Below the pieces are notes generated by a model, which had not been told where the DNA came from, made no database searches, and saw only the letters and a program-made list of their open reading frames with translations. From F23-D06 sp045600525 (GTDB lineage: Bacteria > Bacteroidota > Bacteroidia > Bacteroidales > WCHB1-69): 6,136 bases of DNA. The DNA lies in NCBI GenBank assembly GCA_045600525.1, contig JAZRYC010000042.1:1-6136 (forward strand), read 5' to 3'. Made by a program: the position numbers and the translations under genes. Shown piece after piece: positions 1 to 6,059 of this stretch (its first letter is position 1; every line of letters begins with the position of its first letter).

Positions 1-48
1 CATACTGACTGACAATAGGATGATTGAAGATAATAACAGTTTTTTCAT
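1..48 (-). CDS. Secreted protein of unknown function, N-terminal fragment (cut by window edge)
   Basis: Reading leftward from an ATG at 48-46, the sequence encodes 16 codons, MKKLLLSSIILLSVSM, before the window ends with no stop. Two Lys followed by an uninterrupted hydrophobic stretch is the start of a Sec signal peptide, so the product is probably exported. The first residues resemble the signal peptide of the gene upstream (MKKLFIFSIILFSV), with 10 of the first 16 positions identical. That could mean a paralogous cargo protein, but signal peptides converge easily. The start lies 63 bases beyond the stop of the upstream T9SS gene on the same strand. I see neither a clear terminator nor a TAnnTTTG box in the gap, so read-through from the upstream promoter is possible. 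The function cannot be judged from this fragment. Confidence 0.6.
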   Translation of the reverse strand, partial: MKKLLLSSIILLSVSM

Positions 49-111
49 TTTACTATATGTGTTGTGTTTAGTATAGTTTCCAAGTAATATAGATTGATAG
101 AAAATACGATG

Positions 112-1782
112 TTATTTTATGAGTATTTTCTTGTTTACTATTTTACCCTCTGTGGTTAAAATGCGAACGATGTAGATTCCCTTAGGCAGTTGGCCGACCA
201 TAATGTCGTTTCCTGAGGAAATGTTTGTTCCGATAGGCTGTCCCATCAAATTAACCAATTCTGCACGTTGGATGTCGTCGCCGCAAATGTGTAATAGGTC
301 ACCAGACTGATAGATGGAAATCGGATTTCTTTCAAAATTATCAACCGCGACATCATCATCATCGTCGTCGTCATCATCGTCATCATCGTCATCATCATCG
401 TCATTAATTTCAAAATCTATTTTCAGATTTTGTCCATACATTCCGAAAATGTTGTTGCGAGTGCCTTCCCAGGCGATGATATTTTGGCTGTTATGGAAAC
501 CAGTAGCAACATCGCATAAAGCGATTCTTTGGCCAGAAGCAGTTGATAAGATGGTATCCCAAACGATTGCTCCGACGGTGTCTATACCTATGGCCTTAAT
601 GGAATTGTCATTGAACTTGTATATGACGGATGCACCTGTGCCAGTGGGGTATGCGTCAATCATAACAGAAGCAATATCTGTAGTGGTGGTGGGTACAATG
701 GTAATGCCGGCATTGCCCCAGAGCTTTGTTCCGCTAGGTGTAACACGATTGACGCGGATGTTGTTGTGAGTTTGGCTGAACGCATCAACCTCCACAAAGG
801 CCATCAGCAAATCATGGGAAACTGGATCCAAACTGGCGGAAGGAGCAGAGTGAAAGTTGCTGTAATCTACTTCGCTAACAATAAGTCCCGTGGTGTCGGA
901 AATAGTGCTTTGTCCCTCGCTGTTGAAATGGAATAAGTAGACTTCGAACAGATTGTTGAATGCGGGATGGCTTATCCAGGCATAGCCGCCGCCTAATCCG
1001 TCAGGACATGCGTTGTGGCAGATTTGGCCGCTGATGGCCACGGTGGACATGAGTTCCTCTTCGCGCGTCATTTGTGAACCGTCGGGGGCGTATTTGGCCA
1101 CACAGATGCTCTTGTACTGGTAATAAGAATAAGCATATTGCTGCTTCATATACACAACAAAAACATTGTCTTGGTCGTCAAGAACCATTTGTCCGAAAGC
1201 GATATTTTTACCACCGTCATCGGAAATGGTTATTTGGTTTCCAGCAGGCGTTCCGTCAGAATGATAGCATCTTAGATAAATGGAGTTGTCATTATTACTA
1301 AGAATCCAAAAATTACCTTCACGACAGGCAACGAGTTCAGTGCGTATGCAGTTCTCTGCTTCAAGGGCCACGATTCCATCGCTGCCCCAGGCGAAGTTGC
1401 CATCTTCGTCAATCTTAACGGCAATACATTCACCGTTGTAGTTGGCAAAGCCACTAACAACGCCTCCGTCGGCAAGTGCCACCATAGCAACCCCATTACT
1501 ATAGGATGCAAAATCCTGGCCATCAATGTGAATGCCGTTGGTTCCCCACAGTGGGTTGCCCATGCTGTCCACTTTTTGAATAGATGGAGACCAACCGTTG
1601 CTGTAAAAACCGCACCATTGCATAAAGGTGTTGCCTGTTCTGGGATTGGTGGAAAGAATAATCTCACTGTAATCTGTCCCTTCGCTGGCAAGAAGTGTGT
1701 TTTGGGTAGGATCTGTTACCCATTGGGCCTTTAATGCGATAACTGAAAATAAAATAATGGAAAAAATAAATAGTTTTTTCAT
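112..1782 (-). CDS. Secreted T9SS type A sorting-domain protein with propeller-like repeats and poly-Asp linker
   Basis: This 556-residue protein appears to be cargo of the type IX secretion system. Residues 1-19 form a signal peptide with predicted cleavage after Ala19, leaving Gln20 first. The body (about 20-455) has no enzyme motif I recognise. It carries recurring segments of the type V-D-x-x-G-x-x-L-W-G-x-x-G-I, clearest at 71-86, 124-139 and 347-362, with weaker copies near 173, 231, 286 and 399. Their spacing of about 50-60 residues suggests beta-propeller blades. Residues 461-477 are 17 consecutive Asp. Residues about 484-556 form the C-terminal sorting domain: NPISIYQ, then AELVNLMGQPI, then LPKGIYIVRI, ending in a basic-hydrophobic tail KKILIK. 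In this family the domain takes the protein across the outer membrane and is usually removed. A good Bacteroidota promoter lies upstream at 1856-1886. The T9SS assignment is strong; the biological role is unknown. Confidence 0.88.
   Translation of the reverse strand: MKKLFIFSIILFSVIALKAQWVTDPTQNTLLASEGTDYSEIILSTNPRTGNTFMQWCGFYSNGWSPSIQKVDSMGNPLWGTNGIHIDGQDFASYSNGVAMVALADGGVVSGFANYNGECIAVKIDEDGNFAWGSDGIVALEAENCIRTELVACREGNFWILSNNDNSIYLRCYHSDGTPAGNQITISDDGGKNIAFGQMVLDDQDNVFVVYMKQQYAYSYYQYKSICVAKYAPDGSQMTREEELMSTVAISGQICHNACPDGLGGGYAWISHPAFNNLFEVYLFHFNSEGQSTISDTTGLIVSEVDYSNFHSAPSASLDPVSHDLLMAFVEVDAFSQTHNNIRVNRVTPSGTKLWGNAGITIVPTTTTDIASVMIDAYPTGTGASVIYKFNDNSIKAIGIDTVGAIVWDTILSTASGQRIALCDVATGFHNSQNIIAWEGTRNNIFGMYGQNLKIDFEINDDDDDDDDDDDDDDDDDVAVDNFERNPISIYQSGDLLHICGDDIQRAELVNLMGQPIGTNISSGNDIMVGQLPKGIYIVRILTTEGKIVNKKILIK
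352..402 (-). repeat. Trinucleotide repeat encoding 17 consecutive Asp
   Basis: Seventeen consecutive Asp codons (GAT or GAC on the minus strand) run without interruption. The two codons are mixed, with no longer perfect unit. The tract separates the propeller-like body of the T9SS protein from its sorting domain. Because the unit is three bases, replication slippage would lengthen or shorten the linker without breaking the frame. A run of acidic side chains could act as an extended linker or bind divalent cations; that is inference. On the plus strand the same bases read as poly-Ser in one frame, which is only a shadow. Confidence 0.95.
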
Positions 1783-1788
1783 TGTCTT

Positions 1789-1814
1789 ATGAATATGTTT
1801 ATGAATAATGAATA
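1789..1814 (-). repeat. Three copies of TATTCAT in the leader of the T9SS gene
   Basis: On the minus strand TATTCAT occurs at 1814-1808, 1807-1801 and 1795-1789; the first two are directly adjacent and the third follows after five bases. The copies lie in the predicted 5' untranslated leader between the promoter at 1856-1886 and the start codon at 1782. A GGAGG at 1820-1816 just precedes them but is over 30 bases from the start codon. The repeats are AT-rich and short, so they may have no function beyond keeping the leader unstructured. Confidence 0.5.
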
Positions 1815-1855
1815 ACCTCCTTGATTGATATGTCTTTAGCCAAAAGAAGCAAATG

Positions 1856-1886
1856 CAAAACTACATTTTTCAATCAAAAAATCAAT
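1856..1886 (-). promoter_or_regulatory. Bacteroidota-type promoter for the T9SS gene
   Basis: On the minus strand ATTG at 1886-1883 is followed by 19 bases and then TAGTTTTG at 1863-1856. This matches the Bacteroidota primary sigma pattern (TTG or TTTG at -33, 19-21 bases, TAnnTTTG at -7), with one mismatch in the TTTG form. It sits just past the ansA stop codon at 1893. Transcription would begin a few bases downstream, giving a leader of about 65-70 bases. Confidence 0.7.
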
Positions 1887-1892
1887 AAAATA

Positions 1893-2945
1893 TTAAAAAT
1901 CATTTTCGCAGTCTTCGCGAGTAAGCTCGCCACGCAGGCTCCGTCCCATGTAATCTTTGATTTCCTCTGCAGAAAAATTCTGGCCAAGTAGGTACATGAG
2001 TTTCGTGATGGCCGCCTCGGTGGTCATGTCGTAACCGCTGACAACCCCTCCGTCAGCAAGGTGTTTGCCGGTGAGATAGCGCCCCATTTCCACACTGCCG
2101 CCGTTTTTGCACTGCGTGATATTGACAATGATAATGCCGCGTTGCACCGCATTACGTAAGATTTCTGAGAACGCCTCGTTGGTGGGTGCATTTCCTACGC
2201 CAAAGGTTTCCATGACTACGGCACGCAGTCCTGGAGTGTTGAACACGGATTCCAAAACAGCATTTCGAATACCTGGAAATATCTTCACAATAGCTACATG
2301 GTCGTCCATTTGAGTGTGGACTTGCAAAGGTTTGGTCTCAGTTGCAGAATGAATACAACTCTTATGATAGTCCACATGGGTATTTACTTCGGCCAGTTTA
2401 GGATAATTCGGCGAACTGAACGCGTTGAATCGGGATGCGTCATCCTTGTATGTGCGGTTGCCACGATAAAGATTATTCTGGAAGTAGATGCATACCTCGG
2501 GAACCATAGGCCTGTCGTCTATGTATTCGGCCGCTATTGCAATGGCATTGAGAATGTTGCGACGACCATCGGTACGGATCACCCCCAAAGGCAATTGTGC
2601 TCCGGTGAGAATGACTGGTTTGGAGAGATTTTCCAGCAAGAAACTCAGTGCGGAAGCTGTATAGGCCATGGTGTCCGTGCCATGCAAAATGACAAATCCA
2701 TCATAATGCTCGTATTCCTGTTGGATCATTGTGGCCAATCGAATCCAAAAGTCAGGATTGGTATCGGAAGAGTCGATCAACGGCAAAAGATCTTTGAAAG
2801 TAACATCCGCTTCAATAAGCTTTAACATAGGAAGTTGCTGATGGATGTTCTTGAATTCAAAAGGGATAAGCGCTTTGCTCTCAGGATCCATCATCATGCC
2901 GATGGTACCGCCTGTGTATATGACAAGGATTTTTCGATTATTCAT
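1893..2945 (-). CDS. ansA: Type I (cytoplasmic) L-asparaginase
   Basis: This enzyme hydrolyses L-asparagine to L-aspartate and ammonia. I place the start at ATG 2945-2943 (350 residues, MNNRKILVIYTGG...). An in-frame ATG at 2999 would put 18 extra codons across the promoter at 2970-3000, and those residues do not resemble the family's N-terminus. Family motifs are complete. TGGTIG at 11-16 includes the nucleophile Thr14. HGTDTM at 88-93 holds the second catalytic pair Thr90-Asp91. KPVILTGAQ starts at 109. Lys167, after YRGNRT, aligns with the catalytic Lys of E. coli AnsA. The later NITQCKNGG segment corresponds to the region that contributes a Cys to the allosteric asparagine site of E. coli AnsA, so similar regulation is possible. 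There is no signal peptide, and the length is close to the usual 335-350 residues. It lies between the GNAT gene upstream and the T9SS gene downstream, all on the minus strand. Confidence 0.96.
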   Translation of the reverse strand: MNNRKILVIYTGGTIGMMMDPESKALIPFEFKNIHQQLPMLKLIEADVTFKDLLPLIDSSDTNPDFWIRLATMIQQEYEHYDGFVILHGTDTMAYTASALSFLLENLSKPVILTGAQLPLGVIRTDGRRNILNAIAIAAEYIDDRPMVPEVCIYFQNNLYRGNRTYKDDASRFNAFSSPNYPKLAEVNTHVDYHKSCIHSATETKPLQVHTQMDDHVAIVKIFPGIRNAVLESVFNTPGLRAVVMETFGVGNAPTNEAFSEILRNAVQRGIIIVNITQCKNGGSVEMGRYLTGKHLADGGVVSGYDMTTEAAITKLMYLLGQNFSAEEIKDYMGRSLRGELTREDCENDF

Positions 2946-2969
2946 AAAGTCGTAATTCAAAAGTGGCCG

Positions 2970-3000
2970 CAAAAGTACAAAAAAGTCGTATGCCCCCAAA
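2970..3000 (-). promoter_or_regulatory. Bacteroidota-type promoter for ansA
   Basis: On the minus strand TTTG at 3000-2997 is followed by exactly 19 bases and then TACTTTTG at 2977-2970. This is a full match to the TTTG-N19-TAnnTTTG consensus, and the -7 box is followed by CGGCC. The -33 box starts two bases beyond the stop codon of the GNAT gene, so the promoter fills the gap between the two genes. It implies a short leader of about 20 bases before the ATG at 2945, and it excludes the longer start at 2999. Confidence 0.85.
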
Positions 3001-3002
3001 GG

Positions 3003-3569
3003 TTAGGGGAGGGGATATTGCATTTTCCAATAAGTATGATTGAAAATGAATATTTCTCCGAGTATGGTGAAACCCAGACGGCGATAAAGTCGCAAGGCGG
3101 ATACATTTTCAGGGTCCACAGCCAAGGTGGCGCCGGAGGCTCCGCATATTCTCGCCTGTTCTATGCCGTGGTTCAGTAAGGCTGAGGCAATACCGCGATG
3201 TCTATATTCCTCCAAAACGGCAATGGAATCCATGTAAAACTCCCCCAGTCCTGTTTCATCCACCATATCACTGAAGTCATGTCCCGAAAATTTTGCCATA
3301 AGAGGGAATGTCACCTTTCGCATTTTTCTATAGGCAACACCCTCGTATGCCGTTAGAGTCCCTGCCGGCTTGTCATCGTATAGGGCGACAAAGGAGTTCT
3401 TCCAACTGTAAAGTGTATCCTCACGTCTGCAAAGTTCGGCCAATGAATTGATCTGTTCTTCTTCTGGCCGCAGTATTCCTACGGCTGAAAGGACATTTCG
3501 GGCAATCAGTTGGCAATCCTGAAAATTAGCATTTCTTATAACGATAGAGGATGATTTCGGTATGATCAT
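3003..3569 (-). CDS. GNAT-family N-acetyltransferase
   Basis: This 188-residue protein should transfer an acetyl group from acetyl-CoA to an amine; the substrate is not evident. The fold's landmarks are in order. An N-terminal IRNANFQDCQLIA segment (11-23) begins the domain. The acceptor-side strands include SFVALYDDKPAGTLTAY (59-75). The beta-4 strand is YMDSIAVLEEYR (112-123). Motif A is R123-H-R-G126-I-A128, the pyrophosphate-binding loop of the R/Q-x-x-G-x-G/A type. Motif B is N155-VSALRLYRRLGF (155-167), typical of acetyltransferases. No signal peptide or membrane segment is seen, so it should be cytoplasmic. It is divergent from the EEP gene, sharing the intergenic region 3570-3697. Only two bases separate its stop codon from the -33 box of ansA. 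The family is certain, the role is not. Confidence 0.9.
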   Translation of the reverse strand: MIIPKSSSIVIRNANFQDCQLIARNVLSAVGILRPEEEQINSLAELCRREDTLYSWKNSFVALYDDKPAGTLTAYEGVAYRKMRKVTFPLMAKFSGHDFSDMVDETGLGEFYMDSIAVLEEYRHRGIASALLNHGIEQARICGASGATLAVDPENVSALRLYRRLGFTILGEIFIFNHTYWKMQYPLP

Positions 3570-3591
3570 GCGAATGGATTTTTATGGCGTG

Positions 3592-3599
3592 CAAAAATA
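3592..3599 (-). promoter_or_regulatory. -7 box of the GNAT gene promoter
   Basis: The minus strand reads TATTTTTG, a full match to TAnnTTTG, 22 bases upstream of the start codon at 3569. No TTG or TTTG is found 19-21 bases further upstream (about 3619-3624 reads CGGCGG on the plus strand), so the -33 half is weak or missing. The promoter may therefore need an activator or be of low strength. Confidence 0.6.
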
Positions 3600-3641
3600 G
3601 GATATGAAGCGTTTCTCTCGGCGGAGTTTACATAAATAATG

Positions 3642-3649
3642 TATTTTTG
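3642..3649 (+). promoter_or_regulatory. -7 box of the EEP-cyuA operon promoter
   Basis: TATTTTTG matches TAnnTTTG fully and is followed by CACGC, the mirror image of the opposite promoter. Transcription would start near 3656, leaving about 40 bases before the ATG at 3698. The position expected for the -33 box (about 3617-3622) reads CTCGGC, which is not a match. That is the same central segment the opposite promoter would use. Confidence 0.6.
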
Positions 3650-3697
3650 CACGCTAATTTCATATGTGTCTTAATGCAGGTAAAAAGTTGATTTCCT

Positions 3698-4597
3698 ATG
3701 CGTGAACTTTGGTTTATTCTTTGTAGTTGCTTTCTATTAACTATTCACCATCCTTTGGCAGCGCAGTCGTTGAACAATCAGCCTGTGCCTACATACAAAG
3801 CCATGTCCTTCAATATCCGTATGAGTGGCTTCTCCAAGGAAGATGGCGAAAACGCATGGGACAATCGAAAAGATGCGGTTGTGCGCATGATACAGGATAT
3901 CCATCCTGACTTCTTCGGCGTGCAGGAAATGCTGCCCGACCAGCAGGCTTTCCTTCGCGAACGTCTGTCGGAATATATGATGATTGGCGTAGGACGTGAG
4001 GACGGTGCCGGAGAGGGGGAGTGTATGGGTGTGTTTTACGACAGTAGACGATTCGAGTTACGTGACAGCCATACGTTTTGGCTAAGTCAGACTCCCGAAA
4101 AAGCCTCCTACGGGTGGGATGCCGCCTGTCGACGCACAGTGACCTTCACCCGTTTGCAGGATCGTGAGTCAAAGCAAGATATCTACTACTTCAACACACA
4201 TTTGGATCATCGTGGTGAAGTGGCCCGCCAAAAGTCTGTGGAATTGCTTTGTCAATGGATAGACTCCCTGTGTCCCAATTCTGCAATGGTTCTCTTAGGT
4301 GGTGATATGAACTCTACCTTGAAAGATTCCATATTTGATCCTCTCAACAAAATTGATATGGTGTCTGCTCGGGAAAACACGTCGGCAGATTTTACGGACA
4401 CCTACAACGCATACGGTAAGGGCGCAAGCAGTCTGATTGACCACTTCTTCGTTTCAAAGAATACCGTAAACCTTATTCAAATGCGAACCATTGTCCAAAA
4501 CTATGGGGTTCCCTTTATTTCAGACCATTATCCTATAGTTTTGACATTCCAGCAAAAGACAAAATCCATATTTGAAAATCCTCCAAAAGAAAAATAA
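3698..4597 (+). CDS. Exported endonuclease/exonuclease/phosphatase (EEP) family hydrolase
   Basis: This is a 299-residue metal-dependent phosphohydrolase of the DNase I-like EEP superfamily, whose members cut phosphoester bonds in nucleic acids, inositol phosphates or phospholipids. Residues 1-22 form a signal peptide with likely cleavage after Ala22 and Gln23 next, so it should be periplasmic or exported. No convincing lipobox is seen. The family's active-site set is complete: Asn39 in MSFNIR, metal-binding Glu77 in GVQEM, His168 in FNTHLDH, Asp203 and Asn205 in GGDMN, Asp248-His249 in SSLIDHF, and Asp276-His277 in SDHYPI. There is no T9SS sorting domain. The ATG at 3698 lies about 40 bases after the predicted transcription start. 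The stop codon is 24 bases from cyuA, so the two are likely co-transcribed. The substrate cannot be read from the sequence; a catabolic phosphodiesterase is as likely as a nuclease. Confidence 0.9.
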   Translation: MRELWFILCSCFLLTIHHPLAAQSLNNQPVPTYKAMSFNIRMSGFSKEDGENAWDNRKDAVVRMIQDIHPDFFGVQEMLPDQQAFLRERLSEYMMIGVGREDGAGEGECMGVFYDSRRFELRDSHTFWLSQTPEKASYGWDAACRRTVTFTRLQDRESKQDIYYFNTHLDHRGEVARQKSVELLCQWIDSLCPNSAMVLLGGDMNSTLKDSIFDPLNKIDMVSARENTSADFTDTYNAYGKGASSLIDHFFVSKNTVNLIQMRTIVQNYGVPFISDHYPIVLTFQQKTKSIFENPPKEK

Positions 4598-4621
4598 TAT
4601 AAACATCAATATACGCATAGT

Positions 4622-5914
4622 ATGATTAACAAAAGAGAAATGATACGACTTCTGAAACAGGAAGTCATTCCCGCATTAGGTTGCACGGAACCCATTTGTG
4701 CTGCGTTTGCAGCCGCTGATGCGGCAAAGGCTGTTGGCGGCACCGTCAAGTCCATTTATGCCGAAATGAACCCCAATCTTTATAAAAACGGAATGTCGGT
4801 TTCCATTCCCGGAAGTCCGAGAATGGGTATGGATGTGGCCGTAGCCTTGGGCGCGACCCTCAAAAATCCTCAGAAGAAATTGGAAGTTCTTGAAGATATC
4901 AAGCCTAAGACTTTGGAGGATGCCTATAAGTTACTGGACAACCATGTGGTCAATGTGCGCATAGATGAATCACAGAAGGATTTGTATGTGAAGGTGATGG
5001 TGACAACGAGCAAAGGCGTCGGCACCACGATTATTCGCGGTGCCCATACGAATATTGTGGAGACTACAGTAGATGGTGCCGTTATTTTCCGTAAGGATGA
5101 TGAAACCCAGGCCTCTGGTGACGACGTCATCGATCGTCTCAAGCAAATGACGGTGGCTGAAATTCGCGCCTTGGTGGATACTGCCACCCGCTGGGATTTG
5201 CACTTTATGATGGACGGCGTACGCATGAACGAGGAACTCGCCAATTACGATATTGAACACGTCGGAGGCGTTGGTGTTGCCGCCACCTTCAAAAAACAGA
5301 TTGAAAAAGGTGTACTTGCCGACTGTCTGCAAAGTCGCATTATGCTGATGGCTGCGGCAGCTGCGGAAGGACGACTCGGCGGCTGTCCCAGACCAACCAT
5401 GAGTAGTTCCGGCTCCGGCACCAAAGGCGTGGTGGTTATACTTCCCATCTACGAAGTGGCCAAATCCGTCAATGCCTCCAAACTGATGACCTTCAAGGCC
5501 ATTGCCTTCGGTCATATCATCAATCGTTATATCAATGCCTATATCGGCAAATTGGGCGCGGTATGCTCCTGCTCTATGGCTTCTGCCACCGCCGCCTGTG
5601 CCGCTATGACTTGGCTGTTCGGCGGCAATGATGAACAGATAGGTTTTGCCATTCGAAATATGACGGGCGCCGTTACGGGGATGATCTGCGATGGTGGTAA
5701 GGTGGGTTGCGCCCTCAAGGCCGCCATGACAACCACTTCCGCACTAACCAATGCCCTGTTGGCGTCACAAAATGTGGCTCTAAATGTCAGCGACGGCATT
5801 TGCGCCGACACACCTGAGAAGTGCATTATCAATATGGCCCGTATTACCAATCCCGGTATGGCCCAAACCGATAAGGAAATTCTCAATATCATGCTCGAAA
5901 AGAGCGGAAAGTAA
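4622..5914 (+). CDS. cyuA: Iron-sulfur L-cysteine desulfidase / L-serine dehydratase-like enzyme (CyuA, UPF0597 family)
   Basis: This 430-residue protein is a full-length member of the UPF0597/CyuA family, related to the iron-sulfur L-serine dehydratase alpha subunit. Characterised members split L-cysteine into pyruvate, ammonia and sulfide; some also act on L-serine. The N-terminus carries the family hallmark PALGCTEP, in which Cys21 matches the catalytic Cys of the archaeal desulfidase. Later conserved cysteines in the SCSMASATAACA segment (Cys315, Cys317, Cys326) and in MICDGGKVGC (Cys356, Cys363) are the likely [4Fe-4S] ligands. A Gly/Ser-rich loop, SSSGSGTKG (261-269), lies where relatives usually have SGSGNQG. 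There is no signal peptide, so it is cytoplasmic and probably oxygen-sensitive. The start at 4622 gives the family's usual N-terminus; Met7 is a less likely alternative. It is the second gene after the EEP hydrolase and ends before a strong terminator. Cysteine versus serine preference is uncertain. Confidence 0.9.
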   Translation: MINKREMIRLLKQEVIPALGCTEPICAAFAAADAAKAVGGTVKSIYAEMNPNLYKNGMSVSIPGSPRMGMDVAVALGATLKNPQKKLEVLEDIKPKTLEDAYKLLDNHVVNVRIDESQKDLYVKVMVTTSKGVGTTIIRGAHTNIVETTVDGAVIFRKDDETQASGDDVIDRLKQMTVAEIRALVDTATRWDLHFMMDGVRMNEELANYDIEHVGGVGVAATFKKQIEKGVLADCLQSRIMLMAAAAAEGRLGGCPRPTMSSSGSGTKGVVVILPIYEVAKSVNASKLMTFKAIAFGHIINRYINAYIGKLGAVCSCSMASATAACAAMTWLFGGNDEQIGFAIRNMTGAVTGMICDGGKVGCALKAAMTTTSALTNALLASQNVALNVSDGICADTPEKCIINMARITNPGMAQTDKEILNIMLEKSGK

Positions 5915-6023
5915 AATGCTGAATCTCGGCTGCGATGAATTGCGGAGCCCACAGAGGCGACGTGGTTTACGCAGCCTTCCGTCATGAAATTGGATACTTG
6001 AAATCTGTAAAACCAATATGTAT
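5915..6023 (+). other. 3' untranslated tail of the cyuA transcript
   Basis: These 109 bases between the cyuA stop and the terminator hold no credible gene. The stretch at about 5925-5982 is noticeably more GC-rich than other gaps in this window. It contains an inverted repeat, GGCTGCG (5928-5934) with CGCAGCC (5970-5976), separated by 35 bases, which could form a stem in the transcript. It may be an RNA structure or remnant of other sequence; nothing more can be said. Confidence 0.4.
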
Positions 6024-6056
6024 AAAAAAAGAGACGCTTATGCGTCTCTTTTTTTT
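6024..6056. terminator. Bidirectional intrinsic terminator between cyuA and tRNA-Pro
   Basis: GAGACGC (6031-6037) pairs with GCGTCTC (6042-6048) around a four-base TTAT loop. Seven A before the stem and eight T after it extend the pairing and provide a U-tract in either direction. On the plus strand it ends the EEP-cyuA transcript. On the minus strand it starts within four bases of the tRNA-Pro 3' end and would end that transcript. Confidence 0.93.
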
Positions 6057-6059
6057 CAG

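Larger units (their letters stand above)
3587..3654. repeat. Perfect 13-bp inverted repeat framing the divergent promoters
   Basis: GCGTGCAAAAATA at 3587-3599 and TATTTTTGCACGC at 3642-3654 are exact reverse complements separated by 42 bases. Each arm contains the -7 box of the promoter firing outward. The centre of symmetry falls between 3620 and 3621. The imperfect palindrome CTCTCGGCGGAG (3615-3626) has the same centre, with four Watson-Crick pairs, one G-T pair and a mismatched central pair. A further three-base match (3603-3605 with 3636-3638) is in register. The nested symmetry suggests a site read equally from both sides, such as an operator for a dimeric regulator. Confidence 0.75.

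Noticed and set aside
314..769. Plus-strand open frame of 151 codons with a long poly-Ser run
   Set aside because: It is the antisense reading of the poly-Asp tract and sorting domain of the T9SS gene; the Ser run is just TCA/TCG read from the complement of GAT/GAC, and no domain is present.
1816..1820. Shine-Dalgarno-like GGAGG on the minus strand upstream of the T9SS gene
   Set aside because: It is over 30 bases from the start codon at 1782 and no closer ATG follows it at normal spacing; Bacteroidota often do not use this signal.
1864..1892. Possible terminator after ansA in an A/T-rich stretch
   Set aside because: There are A and T runs but no stable GC-containing hairpin, so I could not support a terminator here.
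2298..2825. Plus-strand open frame of 175 codons
   Set aside because: It lies wholly inside ansA on the opposite strand, shows no recognisable domain and has no promoter; ansA has full catalytic motifs.
3707..3730. Possible lipoprotein signal (Cys9 and Cys11) in the EEP protein
   Set aside because: The Cys residues lie inside the hydrophobic core, not after a lipobox; a normal signal peptidase I site at Ala22 fits better.
4970..5515. Minus-strand open frame of 181 codons
   Set aside because: It is the antisense of cyuA, His/Gly-rich in a way that reflects complementing conserved codons, with no family resemblance.
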